DNA of 35,259 bases from a virus (IMGVR_UViG_3300019776_001126:1-35259); one strand, 5' to 3'; shown: positions 15,146-22,666, counted from the stretch's first letter. Translations and numbers: made by a program. The notes: generated from the sequence alone by a model not told the origin.

Positions 15146-15802
15146 TTCTACTTTATTTTTGGGTGTGTTTTGTGTGTTTGTGATAGGTGTTTTTGGTGGT
15201 TTTTGCTCATCTTCGTCAGGTTTATCCCAAGCAGAGAATAAGCTTGCTACCATTTTTAGATCCTGGTAAGCTGACATATCAGGATTATCAGAAAGAATTG
15301 GATCAATAATCTCATCGATTAATTTGGCTTCCAATGCTTCTTGCGCAGTGTACCAATTATCTCCGTTCATCAATTCAGTTAACTCAGCTTCGGGTTTCCC
15401 CATTTTTGATGATAATGTTGCAAGGAATGTTTTTTCCATTGCTCTCAACACTTTAGCAGTACTTTCAAATGATTTCGCATTCCCTTGGTTATAACCTGAT
15501 GGTGCGTGAATCATAATAAAGGCATTGGATGCCATACGCACTGTGTTTGCTGCCAACATGATAATGGACATCATTGAAGCAGCTAAACCATCAATCTCAA
15601 TAGTGATGTTTGCTTTTGATGCTTTGATTGCGTTAAATATCAAATTGCCATCGATTACACTTCCACCAGGTGAGTGAACATTAATAATCACATCTCCTTT
15701 AGATGCCAATAGTTTTTTTAACGAACTAACGATGTAAGGACCATCACCTTGCCATATCGTTCCGTAGAGTTTTACATTGTTACCATCTATTTCTGCATAC
15801 AT
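14702..15802 (-). CDS. Head maturation protease (ClpP/S14 fold) fused to scaffold
   Basis: Protein of 366 residues. Residues 1-170 are a ClpP-type serine protease: NVHSPGGSVIDGN, the nucleophile Ser76 in DGLAASMMS, His99 in FIMIHAP and a likely Asp148 in NGDNWYTAQEALEAKLID. Residues 220-310 form a charged coiled coil with KMETMEQKEKADLKARAEKL, typical of a scaffold. The protein would shape the prohead and then degrade the scaffold, as Mu gpI does. The linker at 190-218 is Pro/Asn/Lys rich. First gene of the leftward late operon; its start lies at the divergent control region. An internal ATG (15145) could give a separate scaffold. Confidence 0.88.
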   Translation of the reverse strand: MYAEIDGNNVKLYGTIWQGDGPYIVSSLKKLLASKGDVIINVHSPGGSVIDGNLIFNAIKASKANITIEIDGLAASMMSIIMLAANTVRMASNAFIMIHAPSGYNQGNAKSFESTAKVLRAMEKTFLATLSSKMGKPEAELTELMNGDNWYTAQEALEAKLIDEIIDPILSDNPDMSAYQDLKMVASLFSAWDKPDEDEQKPPKTPITNTQNTPKNKVEMKLNAKSLQALGLDENSTEEQINAAIEAHQKKMETMEQKEKADLKARAEKLVTEAVTAGKILGSEKEQYIKDAEANYDLTERMLAKIPVKGSLGATQQTPGAVAAAEGRESWTHKDWREKDTVGLLAMKKDDPEAYAELCRKSNINY

Positions 15803-15973
15803 GCTAAAAGCGTATTAATTTGAACTGTGTAGGTCACAAATTTCAGTTGGCTTTTTGTTAATGACAAATTGACATAGTTTAACACTTTTACATTAATTGT
15901 ATGACACAATGACACAATTAGTATAGTACAAATGCGTTTTTGATGATTCCAATAAGGAAACGACCTTTGAATC
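15803..15973. promoter_or_regulatory. Divergent late control region with paired TGACA repeats
   Basis: This 171-bp gap drives both late operons: protease and tail genes leftward, terminase and portal genes rightward. TGACA occurs at 15862, 15870, 15902 and 15910, that is two 8-bp-spaced pairs exactly 40 bp apart, in AT-rich surroundings (TGACAAATTGACA and TGACACAATGACACAA). I find no TAnnTTTG -7 box on either strand, which suggests activator-dependent promoters, as with Mu C protein. The repeats are candidate activator sites. The activator gene is not identified. Confidence 0.55.
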
Positions 15974-16405
15974 ATGAACAATGCAGAAAAAAAGGAGCTA
16001 GCACGTAATCTTTATGTGAAATCGGACTTCAACCGTAAGGAGATTGCGTCTCAAGTTGGTACCACCGAAAAGACACTTCGCAGATGGATTGATGAAGGTG
16101 ATTGGGATAAGATGAAAGATGCTTTACAAATCACTCGACCTAAATTATTACAGGATGCTTATGCTCAATTGAATGCAATCAATCGACATATTGAAGAAAA
16201 GTTGGGAGGAATTCCCACGAAGGATCTATCTGATGCAAAAGCAATAATCCGAAAGGAAATAGAGGTTTTTGACTTTCAACCGATTCATAAGTATATAGAG
16301 GTATTCGAGGACTTCATTCAATATTTATCCAAAAATGAACCTGCAAAGGTTAGCGAGTTTGCTACTCTATCTCAAAGATTCATTAATCAGTTAAACCGTA
16401 AATAA
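15974..16405 (+). CDS. Terminase small subunit (Mu gp27-like)
   Basis: Protein of 143 residues. The first 45 residues are a helix-turn-helix of the terminase small subunit type (ELARNLYVKSDFNRKEIASQ, GTTEKTLRRWIDEGDWDKM), where the recognition helix ends in the RRWIxxGDW signature seen in DUF1804-like gp27 proteins. The rest is helical and likely oligomerises (LQDAYAQLNAINRHIEEKL, FIQYLSKNEPAKVSEFATLS). It recognises phage DNA and recruits the large subunit. The stop codon overlaps the ATG of the terminase large subunit (TAATG), a classic pairing. First gene of the rightward late operon. Confidence 0.87.
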   Translation: MNNAEKKELARNLYVKSDFNRKEIASQVGTTEKTLRRWIDEGDWDKMKDALQITRPKLLQDAYAQLNAINRHIEEKLGGIPTKDLSDAKAIIRKEIEVFDFQPIHKYIEVFEDFIQYLSKNEPAKVSEFATLSQRFINQLNRK

Positions 16406-17922
16406 TGGCAGAGGCTTATAAACTGAAGGATAAAGAGGCTCAAAAGCGGTATCAAGCGCTTGTTAAACGAATTACCGAAAGCAATGCCGTAAATGCTTTT
16501 GAATCTAAAAAGGATCAGGAATCACGAATTAGTGCATGTAAAGCCGATTTTAAAAAAGCGGTGGAAACATACTTTAAGCACTATGCTGAATCAGAGACAC
16601 CTTCTTTTCACATACGCATTGCTCGAAAGGTTCGCAGAAATCCAAAATACAAGGGTTGGTTAAAATGGGCACGAGGTCATGCAAAATCAGTTGTTGCACT
16701 TGTTTTACTCCCATTATGGTTATGGATGAATGGTGATATCAAGTTCTTAGTTGTCGTTGGGCAAAATGAAACTAAAGCTGCTATTTTGCTTGGAGATCTT
16801 CAAGCGGAGTTTGAACACAATCAATTGCTTATTCATGACTTTGGTGTACAAAAGGTTGTTGGATCATGGGAGGACAGCATGTTTGTAACTGCATCAGGTT
16901 TTAAAGCTAAGGCAATTGGTATGGGTCAAGACCCTCGCGGTTTACGTGTTGGTGCTGATCGTCCAGACTACATTGTAGCCGATGATTGGGAAACAAAAGA
17001 AACCGCCAAAAACCCACGAAGACAAGACGAATACGCCGAGTGGTTCCTTCGTGGCGTTATCCCATCAATGGATAATAAAAACAGGCGTGTATTAATTGCT
17101 CAAAATCACTGGACACCACGAATGATCTTTTCCAAGATCGTAGAAGAAAACAAGTCCTGGGACATTGATCGATTGGATGGATATAATCCTGTTACACATG
17201 AGCCAACTTGGAAAGAAAAGTATGAGCGTTGGTTCTTTAAAGAGGTAGAAGGTGAAATTGGTACAATTAGAGCCTTAGCTGAATACAATAACACACCGCA
17301 TGTTGAGGGGAAAATGTTCCTTGATGAATACATTCAATGGTCACCTCTTCCACGATTGAAATCGATGGATGCAATTATTGGGCGTTGGGATGTTGCTTAC
17401 GGTGGAACTCCAACAAGTGATACAAGTGCTGTTCGCATTTGGGGTTTAAAAGATGGAAAGAAATACTTGATTGATTGTTTCGTAAAACCTGCCAAACTAA
17501 AGATGGCTTTACAGTGGATTGCAATGTTTCAAAAGAACCTACCTAATGGAGTTGCAATTCAAATTGGATTTGAAAGCCAATTTTGGAACGAAGAGGTTTA
17601 CCGTAACATTAAAGAAGTTGAGGATGAACACAAAATCATATTGAACCTTACCAAGATTGATCGAAGAACTGGTAACAAGTATGATCACATGATGACGATG
17701 TTGCCGCAGTATCAAAATGGACGAGTGTATTATAATGAGAAATTGAAATCACACAATGATACTCAAACAGGCTTGGCACAATTGAAAGGTTTGGAACCTG
17801 GATATAAAACAAAAGATGATGCGCCTGATGCAGATGTTTATGCTTTCGATCATTTAGATCTATTCACAAGTTCAAAACAATCAACTCACCGAATACACAA
17901 ACGAGAATCTCGAAAATATTAA
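16405..17922 (+). CDS. Terminase large subunit (Mu gp28-like)
   Basis: ATP-powered DNA packaging motor and headful nuclease, 505 residues. The Walker A variant ARGHAKSV is at 89-96, and the Walker B strand DYIVADDWE at 188-196 provides the Asp pair. The RNase H-like nuclease begins at about 320 with GRWDVAYGG (D329) and SDTSAVRIWG, then FESQFWNEEVYR (E390), and ends before DADVYAFDHLDLF, the family's final acidic motif. All key residues of TerL are present. It works at the portal vertex; the following genes gp36-like, portal and MuF complete that vertex. Confidence 0.93.
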   Translation: MAEAYKLKDKEAQKRYQALVKRITESNAVNAFESKKDQESRISACKADFKKAVETYFKHYAESETPSFHIRIARKVRRNPKYKGWLKWARGHAKSVVALVLLPLWLWMNGDIKFLVVVGQNETKAAILLGDLQAEFEHNQLLIHDFGVQKVVGSWEDSMFVTASGFKAKAIGMGQDPRGLRVGADRPDYIVADDWETKETAKNPRRQDEYAEWFLRGVIPSMDNKNRRVLIAQNHWTPRMIFSKIVEENKSWDIDRLDGYNPVTHEPTWKEKYERWFFKEVEGEIGTIRALAEYNNTPHVEGKMFLDEYIQWSPLPRLKSMDAIIGRWDVAYGGTPTSDTSAVRIWGLKDGKKYLIDCFVKPAKLKMALQWIAMFQKNLPNGVAIQIGFESQFWNEEVYRNIKEVEDEHKIILNLTKIDRRTGNKYDHMMTMLPQYQNGRVYYNEKLKSHNDTQTGLAQLKGLEPGYKTKDDAPDADVYAFDHLDLFTSSKQSTHRIHKRESRKY

Positions 17923-17924
17923 TT

Positions 17925-18389
17925 ATGACAGTCTTAGAAATTGAAGATGTTTTAGCACTTATCGAACAAGATGTGCTTGATGATATAACAGGAGGAGATA
18001 ATACGCTCCTAGACAAAGCAGAACTATCAGCGCTTGGTGAAATTACAGGATATCTCAATATCCGATATGATGCAGCAAAGTGTCTTGATCGAACAATGAT
18101 TGCTGTTCCTGCAATTGTTCCACCAGCAACAGAACCAGCACACCAAGGTTACAATGGTATTTCAACTGTCCTGGAAAAACTTACAGATGTGATGTTGTAT
18201 AATTTACATACACGCATTATGCCTGATAACATCCCAACACTTCGCCAAACTCGCTACGAGAATGCGATAACTTGGTTTGAAAAGGTCGCAGATGGTTTTA
18301 TTGCTCCAGCGCTGCCGATTAAAACAGAAGATCCAACTACACCACTTCGTTACGGTAATTCATCAACTCCACAAAATCCCTATTATTAA
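17925..18389 (+). CDS. Head-tail connector protein, DUF1320/Mu gp36-like
   Basis: Protein of 154 residues. The start (VLEIEDVLALIEQDVLDDIT, then LLDKAELSALGEITGYLNIRYD) has the acidic helical start and the YLxxRYD motif of DUF1320 proteins, such as Mu gp36. These are small helical adaptor proteins beneath the portal. It lies between terminase and portal, two bases from each; in Mu, gp36 follows the coat gene, so its location is shuffled here along with the whole head block. The C-terminal 50 residues are Pro/Thr rich and probably extended. Confidence 0.72.
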   Translation: MTVLEIEDVLALIEQDVLDDITGGDNTLLDKAELSALGEITGYLNIRYDAAKCLDRTMIAVPAIVPPATEPAHQGYNGISTVLEKLTDVMLYNLHTRIMPDNIPTLRQTRYENAITWFEKVADGFIAPALPIKTEDPTTPLRYGNSSTPQNPYY

Positions 18390-18391
18390 TT

Positions 18392-19630
18392 ATGGCAAAT
18401 GCTTATAAACAAACTGGAATTGGTTTCAAAAGCCAAGGTGCAACTGTAAAAACAGAACGTCCAAACCGCCTTGCATTAACTCAATTTGTCGCATCTCAAC
18501 AGCAACGAGGTAGACAAATGATTAACGACTGGTTAAAAGCACTTCAAGCGGCTGAAAATCCCGAAAAACCGAACCGTGAACAATTGTATAAATTGTATCA
18601 TAATTTATTAATGGATGCCGATTTAACAGCTGAATGGGAAACGCGAAGAAAGTTGCGTGTTGTTGGTGCTGGATTTAATTTATACGACAGCAACAATAAG
18701 CCTGTTGAGGAGGCCACAAAGCTATTAGAACAAAAATGGTTCATGGATATCATCAACCATGCTTTTGACTCCAAATTATTAGGTCATTCATTGATTGAGG
18801 TTAAATCAATTACTGCAGATGGATTGATCGGTGACGTTTCATTAATTAACCGCCGATTCGTTATTCCTGAAAAAGGGATTCATGTAACCAAAATTGGTGA
18901 TGAAAAAGGTGTCTTGTATCGTGAGGATCCAATCTATGCTCCTTGGATTTTTGAATTTGGTGAATCCAACGATTTTGGATTGTTGGCGAAGGCTGCACCT
19001 TATATCTTATTCCTTCGTTTTGCACTTGCTGCTTGGAGTGAGTATGCAGAGAAATTTGTAATGCCTGTTCGTGTGGGGAAAACCAATACGAAAGATAAAG
19101 AATCATTGAACCGATTGGATAGTATGATGCTTGACATGGCAACAGCTTCTTATGCAATCCTGGATAAAGATGAAGAATTTGATTTCATTGAAACATCAAA
19201 AACGGATGGATCCAATGTATTTGATAAGTTGATCACAACGTGTGCTGGTAAATTATCAAAGCTTATCAATGGAGCAGTGATCGGTGAGGGAACCAACGGC
19301 GGTTCCAATGCAAAGGAGCAAGTTGGACAAGATATGCAAGATCTTGTTACGAATGCTGATATGATGTGGTTCGAGGGCATCATGAACCAAGAGTTAATCC
19401 CACGATTGGCATTGATGGGATATCCATTCACTGATCTAACATTCAAGTTCAATCGATTGGATGATTTACAATCAGAATTAAAAATTGTTACTGGTTTGCT
19501 GGAGTATTACGATATTCCTGAAAACGAGATCACTGACAAGTTTGGATGGTCTGTTACGAAAAAAGAAACGCCACAACCTGGTAAGGACAAAAAAATACAG
19601 GCAAACAGCGCTGGTAGTTTTTTCGAATAA
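18392..19630 (+). CDS. Portal protein, DUF935 (Mu gp29-like)
   Basis: Protein of 412 residues. It forms the dodecameric ring through which DNA enters and leaves the head. Typical DUF935 stretches are present: LYHNLLMDADLTAEWETRRK, NHAFDSKLLGHSLIEVKS, LRFALAAWSEYAEKFVMPVRVG, NGAVIGEGTNGGSNAKEQVG and the C-terminal MNQELIPRLALMGYPF. It is somewhat shorter than Mu gp29. The gene ends ...AGT TTT TTC GAA TAA, a slippery heptamer followed by a hairpin, so a minority of ribosomes should continue into the -1 frame and make a portal-MuF fusion. The C-terminal residues 390-412 are Lys/Gln/Ser rich and look like a flexible linker. Confidence 0.92.
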   Translation: MANAYKQTGIGFKSQGATVKTERPNRLALTQFVASQQQRGRQMINDWLKALQAAENPEKPNREQLYKLYHNLLMDADLTAEWETRRKLRVVGAGFNLYDSNNKPVEEATKLLEQKWFMDIINHAFDSKLLGHSLIEVKSITADGLIGDVSLINRRFVIPEKGIHVTKIGDEKGVLYREDPIYAPWIFEFGESNDFGLLAKAAPYILFLRFALAAWSEYAEKFVMPVRVGKTNTKDKESLNRLDSMMLDMATASYAILDKDEEFDFIETSKTDGSNVFDKLITTCAGKLSKLINGAVIGEGTNGGSNAKEQVGQDMQDLVTNADMMWFEGIMNQELIPRLALMGYPFTDLTFKFNRLDDLQSELKIVTGLLEYYDIPENEITDKFGWSVTKKETPQPGKDKKIQANSAGSFFE

Positions 19631-19649
19631 GCCCCGGAACATTCGGGGC
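19618..19649 (+). promoter_or_regulatory. Programmed -1 frameshift signal joining portal and MuF
   Basis: The slippery heptamer T TTT TTC (19618-19624) is in the portal reading frame and matches the X XXY YYZ rule exactly. A 6-nt spacer containing the portal stop (GAATAA) is followed by a 6-bp all-GC stem with 7-nt loop, GCCCCGGAACATTCGGGGC (19631-19649). The -1 frame is closed by TAG at 19615-19617, immediately before the slip site, and is open from there to 20937, with no ATG before the MuF domain. The slip gives ...SFF-RISPGTFGAK... and then MuF. All three elements of a bacterial -1 frameshift cassette are present in standard spacing. Confidence 0.82.
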
Positions 19650-20940
19650 AAAACTAACAGAACATTACTCAAATATATTGGGTAAGGATGTTAGCACATT
19701 TCAAGCTGCTGCAGTATTGAGTGAATCTGATATCGATAAGATCCTAAAAGACATCTTTAACGGTTCGGAAGAAATACCTGAAGAATTATTTCAGGCAACT
19801 TACAAGCACTTAGCTGAAGGAGTAACAAATGGTTATGGTGATATTTCAACTCCTTCAGATGCAATGATGGTTTATCAACTAAAGAACAATGTTGCTGTGT
19901 TTTCTGCTTTCAAAGCAAATCATTACGGAAATACAATGCGCACATTGCTTGTTGATGAAAACGATAAAAAACGCACCTGGGGAGAGTTCAAGAAAGTTGC
20001 AAATGAAATAGATCCAAAATATAATCAGTTGTGGTTGGCCGCTGAATACAACTTGGCAACACGTCAGGCTCGTAGCGCCGAACAGTGGCAGAATTTCAAG
20101 CGAGATCAGGACGTATATCCTAATTTAGAATGGACACCTTCTCGTAGCGCGAATCCACGTGAACCACATATGAAATATTATGGTCTAATTTTGCCAATCA
20201 ATCATCCGTTTTGGGATGTTGCCATGCCTCCTTTCGGTTGGGGTTGTATGTGTGGATTAAAGCAAACTAGATCCGAAACAACTGAAAAGGACATCGAAAT
20301 GCCGGATCCTATTCCTGGCATTGAAGGCAACGCTGGAAAAAGTGGACGTGTGTTCTCAGCTTCTCATGCATTTGTTACTGCAGTCAAGAAAGAGGATAAG
20401 GCAGCAGTTCAAGCAGCACTTAATAAATACAAATCGAATCTTGATGATGTGATTGTGTACAAGGTTGGTAAAAACGCAGTGAGTATTCCTGTAAATGCTC
20501 ATGCCGATGATCTAATCGAAAATGTATTGTATTTAACACCATTTGTAAAAAAGTACAAACAAGATTATGCATTGCGATCACATATTGAAACAGGAATTAA
20601 AGGGGACACTAATCCTGAACTTCAAAAAGGTAAAGCTACTGGTGATTTAACAACATACAGTACTGCAAAAGACATCTATTCCTATATCAAAACTAATTGG
20701 AAAGATAAATACAGCATTCAGATGAAGAAGTTTGATGATGTATTTGTTGCATTTGATTTTAACGGAAAACTTACCGACAAAAATTACTCTTTGATGTGGA
20801 GAGCGCTTTATGGAGAAATGGTGAGTGCTGATAGAGTTCAATTTGTGCTCTTGAAAAATGGAGACAAGGTATATAAGATCAACAAAAAGAACTTGGATGG
20901 AAAAGCAGAACTAGCTAAAATCAAAAAGGAGCTACTATAA
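19624..20940 (+). CDS. MuF minor head protein, made as -1 frameshift fusion to portal; extra C-terminal domain
   Basis: MuF/gp30-type minor head protein, 438 residues in the -1 frame after the slip site. There is no ATG start; the first possible independent start is a TTG at 19678 (420 residues), so the fusion to portal is the preferred reading (about 849 residues in all). Residues are counted from that TTG. The MuF core covers about 30-200, with the family signature NHPFWDVAMPPFGWGCMCGLKQ at 175-196. A further domain at about 250-420 (NPELQKGKATGDLTTY, IKTNWKDKYSIQMKK, DDVFVAFDF) is not needed for MuF function. Extra C-terminal domains in MuF proteins are often toxins or nucleases (PBECR types); that is a family-level inference, and I see no certain catalytic set. 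A terminator overlaps the stop. Confidence 0.85.
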   Translation, partial: RISPGTFGAKLTEHYSNILGKDVSTFQAAAVLSESDIDKILKDIFNGSEEIPEELFQATYKHLAEGVTNGYGDISTPSDAMMVYQLKNNVAVFSAFKANHYGNTMRTLLVDENDKKRTWGEFKKVANEIDPKYNQLWLAAEYNLATRQARSAEQWQNFKRDQDVYPNLEWTPSRSANPREPHMKYYGLILPINHPFWDVAMPPFGWGCMCGLKQTRSETTEKDIEMPDPIPGIEGNAGKSGRVFSASHAFVTAVKKEDKAAVQAALNKYKSNLDDVIVYKVGKNAVSIPVNAHADDLIENVLYLTPFVKKYKQDYALRSHIETGIKGDTNPELQKGKATGDLTTYSTAKDIYSYIKTNWKDKYSIQMKKFDDVFVAFDFNGKLTDKNYSLMWRALYGEMVSADRVQFVLLKNGDKVYKINKKNLDGKAELAKIKKELL

Positions 20941-20953
20941 AGTAACTCCTTTT
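20924..20953 (+). terminator. Intrinsic terminator overlapping the MuF stop codon
   Basis: AAAAGGAG (20924-20931) pairs with CTCCTTTT (20946-20953), with an inner TAC/GTA pair and an AT loop around the TAA stop. It is followed by a T-run on the plus strand. It may cause partial termination or protect the upstream mRNA, lowering expression of gpG and gp37 genes relative to portal. Confidence 0.6.
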
Positions 20954-21033
20954 CTTGGCTTCGGATTGCCGCAGCGTTCCAAAACTTTAAATGCCTTTTA
21001 AACCTCGTTTAATGATACAAATATATAGCAATT

Positions 21034-21561
21034 ATGGAGAACTTTCAAAATAGCATCAACAAAATTTCACAGGCCATCAAGTACCTGGAGAAAGATATGC
21101 CGACTATTATGGGAGTGGAAGCTGTTAATCACTATAAAGATTCATTTCAAAACCAAGGGTTCACAGATAAAGGTTTAATGAAATGGGATGAGGTTGAGCG
21201 TAGAAAGAGTGGAAGCCGATGGAAAGGATTTCAATATGGAAGCACAGTTCCACGTCCTGGACAAAAACAACGAAAGAAAGGATCTCAAACAAACTATTCC
21301 CCTGCAGCGGAATCACGTCCGATACTCAGCGGAACCACCCAAGAGTTGATGAACTCAATTAAGTGGGGAAAAACGGCAAATGGTATCAAGGTATATTCAG
21401 AGATTGTATATGCCAAGATTCAAAATGAAGGTGGTGAAATGTCAATTTTTGGTAAGAAAAGAACCACTTTGAAGAAACGCCAATTCATGGGGCAATCAGA
21501 AGCGCTGCGCAACAAACTGATCCGAATTATTACAAATGATTTAAAACGCATATTCAAATGA
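21034..21561 (+). CDS. Phage virion morphogenesis protein (Mu gpG / P2 gpS family)
   Basis: Protein of 175 residues. The gpG/gpS tail completion family stabilises the tail-to-head junction. Visible hallmarks: the N-terminal amphipathic helix, VNHYKDSFQNQGFTDKG followed by the basic W-rich stretch, RPILSGTTQELMNSIKW, and VYAKIQNEGG, the family's conserved 'A-xHNEGG' core. The C-terminus has RQFMGQSEALRNKLIRI. It sits 93 bases after MuF, separated by a terminator, and overlaps the gp37-like gene by ATGA. Mu order F-G is kept. Confidence 0.85.
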   Translation: MENFQNSINKISQAIKYLEKDMPTIMGVEAVNHYKDSFQNQGFTDKGLMKWDEVERRKSGSRWKGFQYGSTVPRPGQKQRKKGSQTNYSPAAESRPILSGTTQELMNSIKWGKTANGIKVYSEIVYAKIQNEGGEMSIFGKKRTTLKKRQFMGQSEALRNKLIRIITNDLKRIFK

Positions 21562-22046
21562 CAATTTATTCAGAATTAGACAGAGCATTAGAAGCTAAAT
21601 TATTGCAAAGTTCTGCAGCAACGGTTGAGCCGTTCAATGATCAGTATCGAAATACTGAGAAAGATGTTGCTAAAGCATATCCAGCAACTTACTTTGAACT
21701 GATTGAACCAATCAACTATTCACAAGCTGGAAATGATTACCAACAAGCAACCATTCGTGCACGTGTACATTGTGTTGTATATGATTTGAAAGATACCAAA
21801 GCGAAGATTCATGCATTTGCTCAAGAGATATTCATGTTCTTAAAAGGTCAAAAATTATATTACCAGGACAATTCAGAACTTACAAGTCCATTGGTACGAG
21901 TATCGAGTACATTACCGAAACGGTATAAGAATCTAAAGGTACTTACTATTGATTTTGAGTTTGAAGCGTTTGACATGTCAACATTGCCAACAGGCTTGCA
22001 AGAGGTAGCCGCAAGTTTCACACTGAACCAGGTACCAATTGAATAA
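21558..22046 (+). CDS. Mu gp37-like / tail terminator-type protein (DUF1834-like)
   Basis: Protein of 162 residues, ATGA-coupled to gpG. Composition (TIYSELDRALEAKLLQ, AYPATYFELIEPINY, ATIRARVHCVVYDLKD, KIHAFAQEIFMFLKG, FEFEAFD) fits small alpha/beta proteins at the head-tail interface, such as Mu gp37 or lambda gpU-type terminators. In Mu, gp36 and gp37 lie after the coat gene, here they flank the portal-MuF-gpG block on the opposite strand to the coat. Last gene of the rightward operon, ended by a strong terminator. Assignment is by pattern and position. Confidence 0.65.
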   Translation: MTIYSELDRALEAKLLQSSAATVEPFNDQYRNTEKDVAKAYPATYFELIEPINYSQAGNDYQQATIRARVHCVVYDLKDTKAKIHAFAQEIFMFLKGQKLYYQDNSELTSPLVRVSSTLPKRYKNLKVLTIDFEFEAFDMSTLPTGLQEVAASFTLNQVPIE

Positions 22047-22078
22047 AAAAAAGCCGACTGGATCCAGTCGGCTTTTTT
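22047..22078. terminator. Strong bidirectional terminator between convergent operons
   Basis: A perfect inverted repeat of 16-bp arms centred on GGATCC: six A, then GCCGACTG, then its complement and six T. It separates the rightward head operon from the leftward early/accessory operon and works in both directions because both strands end in a T run. This is one of the clearest terminators in the window. Confidence 0.92.
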
Positions 22079-22080
22079 GA

Positions 22081-22230
22081 TTACTTTTCTTTATCGAGCA
22101 GTTTTTTCAATAGCTCAATTTGTTCTTTTCCGTTTTTTCTCATGGCTTCCATCCAAGTGATAGCATAATATGCTAAAAAGATGATGAAGCCGCAGCCTAG
22201 AATTAAGGCAATTTGTTCAGGTGAAATCAT
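22081..22230 (-). CDS. Small single-span membrane protein
   Basis: Short gene of 49 residues beginning MISPEQIALILGCGFIIFLA and continuing YYAITWMEAMRKNGKEQ. One membrane helix at about 5-24 (ALILGCGFIIFLAYYAITW) is followed by a charged amphipathic tail of Lys and Glu ending LLKKLLDKEK. It starts six bases after the small lipoprotein gene ends, so the pair is probably co-expressed. Likely role unknown; small membrane proteins of this sort can be holins or lysis regulators, and a pairing with the preceding lipoprotein resembles a two-component spanin, but this is only suggestive. Last gene of the leftward operon before the terminator. Confidence 0.65.
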   Translation of the reverse strand: MISPEQIALILGCGFIIFLAYYAITWMEAMRKNGKEQIELLKKLLDKEK

Positions 22231-22235
22231 AATTA

Positions 22236-22403
22236 TTAGTGTTTAGATTCTGATTCTTTTTTAACATTGGCATCTTGGATTCGCTTTTGTTCTTTCACAC
22301 GCTCCATTTCTGCCGCTTTATCCTCTTCAAGAGTTGATTGATCGTTATTTGAACAAGCGAATGTCATTCCTGCGACAACCGCAAATAAAAGGTACTTTTT
22401 CAT
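22236..22403 (-). CDS. Small lipoprotein (o-spanin-like candidate)
   Basis: Protein of 55 residues with a lipoprotein-type signal: MKKYLLFAVVAGMTFAC, with the lipidated Cys at residue 17 in a TFAC box. The mature part is short, highly charged and helical (EEDKAAEMERVKEQKRIQ). Small outer-membrane lipoproteins with a charged helix are typical of outer-membrane spanins; the adjacent 49-residue membrane protein and the coiled-coil protein at 12615 are possible partners. Upstream the leader is AACCAACAAAATG, a CAAC-type leader frequent in this operon. No homologue name is claimed. Confidence 0.65.
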   Translation of the reverse strand: MKKYLLFAVVAGMTFACSNNDQSTLEEDKAAEMERVKEQKRIQDANVKKESESKH

Positions 22404-22414
22404 TTTGTTGGTTT

Positions 22415-22666
22415 TTATTCGGTTAATATTTCAATATAACTAGGTAATTGATCAGGAACATTGCCGACCTCCATAATTACACAATCAGCAATCGGCACAC
22501 CTTCCAATGCAAAAACTATCATCCCTAAGTCTGATACTACTTTTTGAGGATGATCAGTTATGCCTTGTTTTAATGCAGTAATTAAATCGAACCTAATTTC
22601 AATACGAGGCATTTTTATTTCACGATCTTTGAACGGGAATGGTAAATTAAGTGGTTTTAAACTCAT
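22415..22666 (-). CDS. Hypothetical protein, 83 aa
   Basis: Protein of 83 residues beginning MSLKPLNLPFPFKDREIK, then MPRIEIRFDLITALKQGI, VVSDLGMIVFALEGVPIAD and VPDQLPSYIEILTE. It looks like a small soluble alpha/beta protein; no family is recognised. A TATATTTG -7 box lies just upstream (22688-22695), so it has a private promoter that would also drive the lipoprotein and membrane gene behind it. Confidence 0.6.
   Translation of the reverse strand: MSLKPLNLPFPFKDREIKMPRIEIRFDLITALKQGITDHPQKVVSDLGMIVFALEGVPIADCVIMEVGNVPDQLPSYIEILTE

Noticed and set aside
15787-15981. 64-codon minus-strand frame spanning the divergent late region
   Set aside because: It would run through the control region and overlap both first genes; no coding features.
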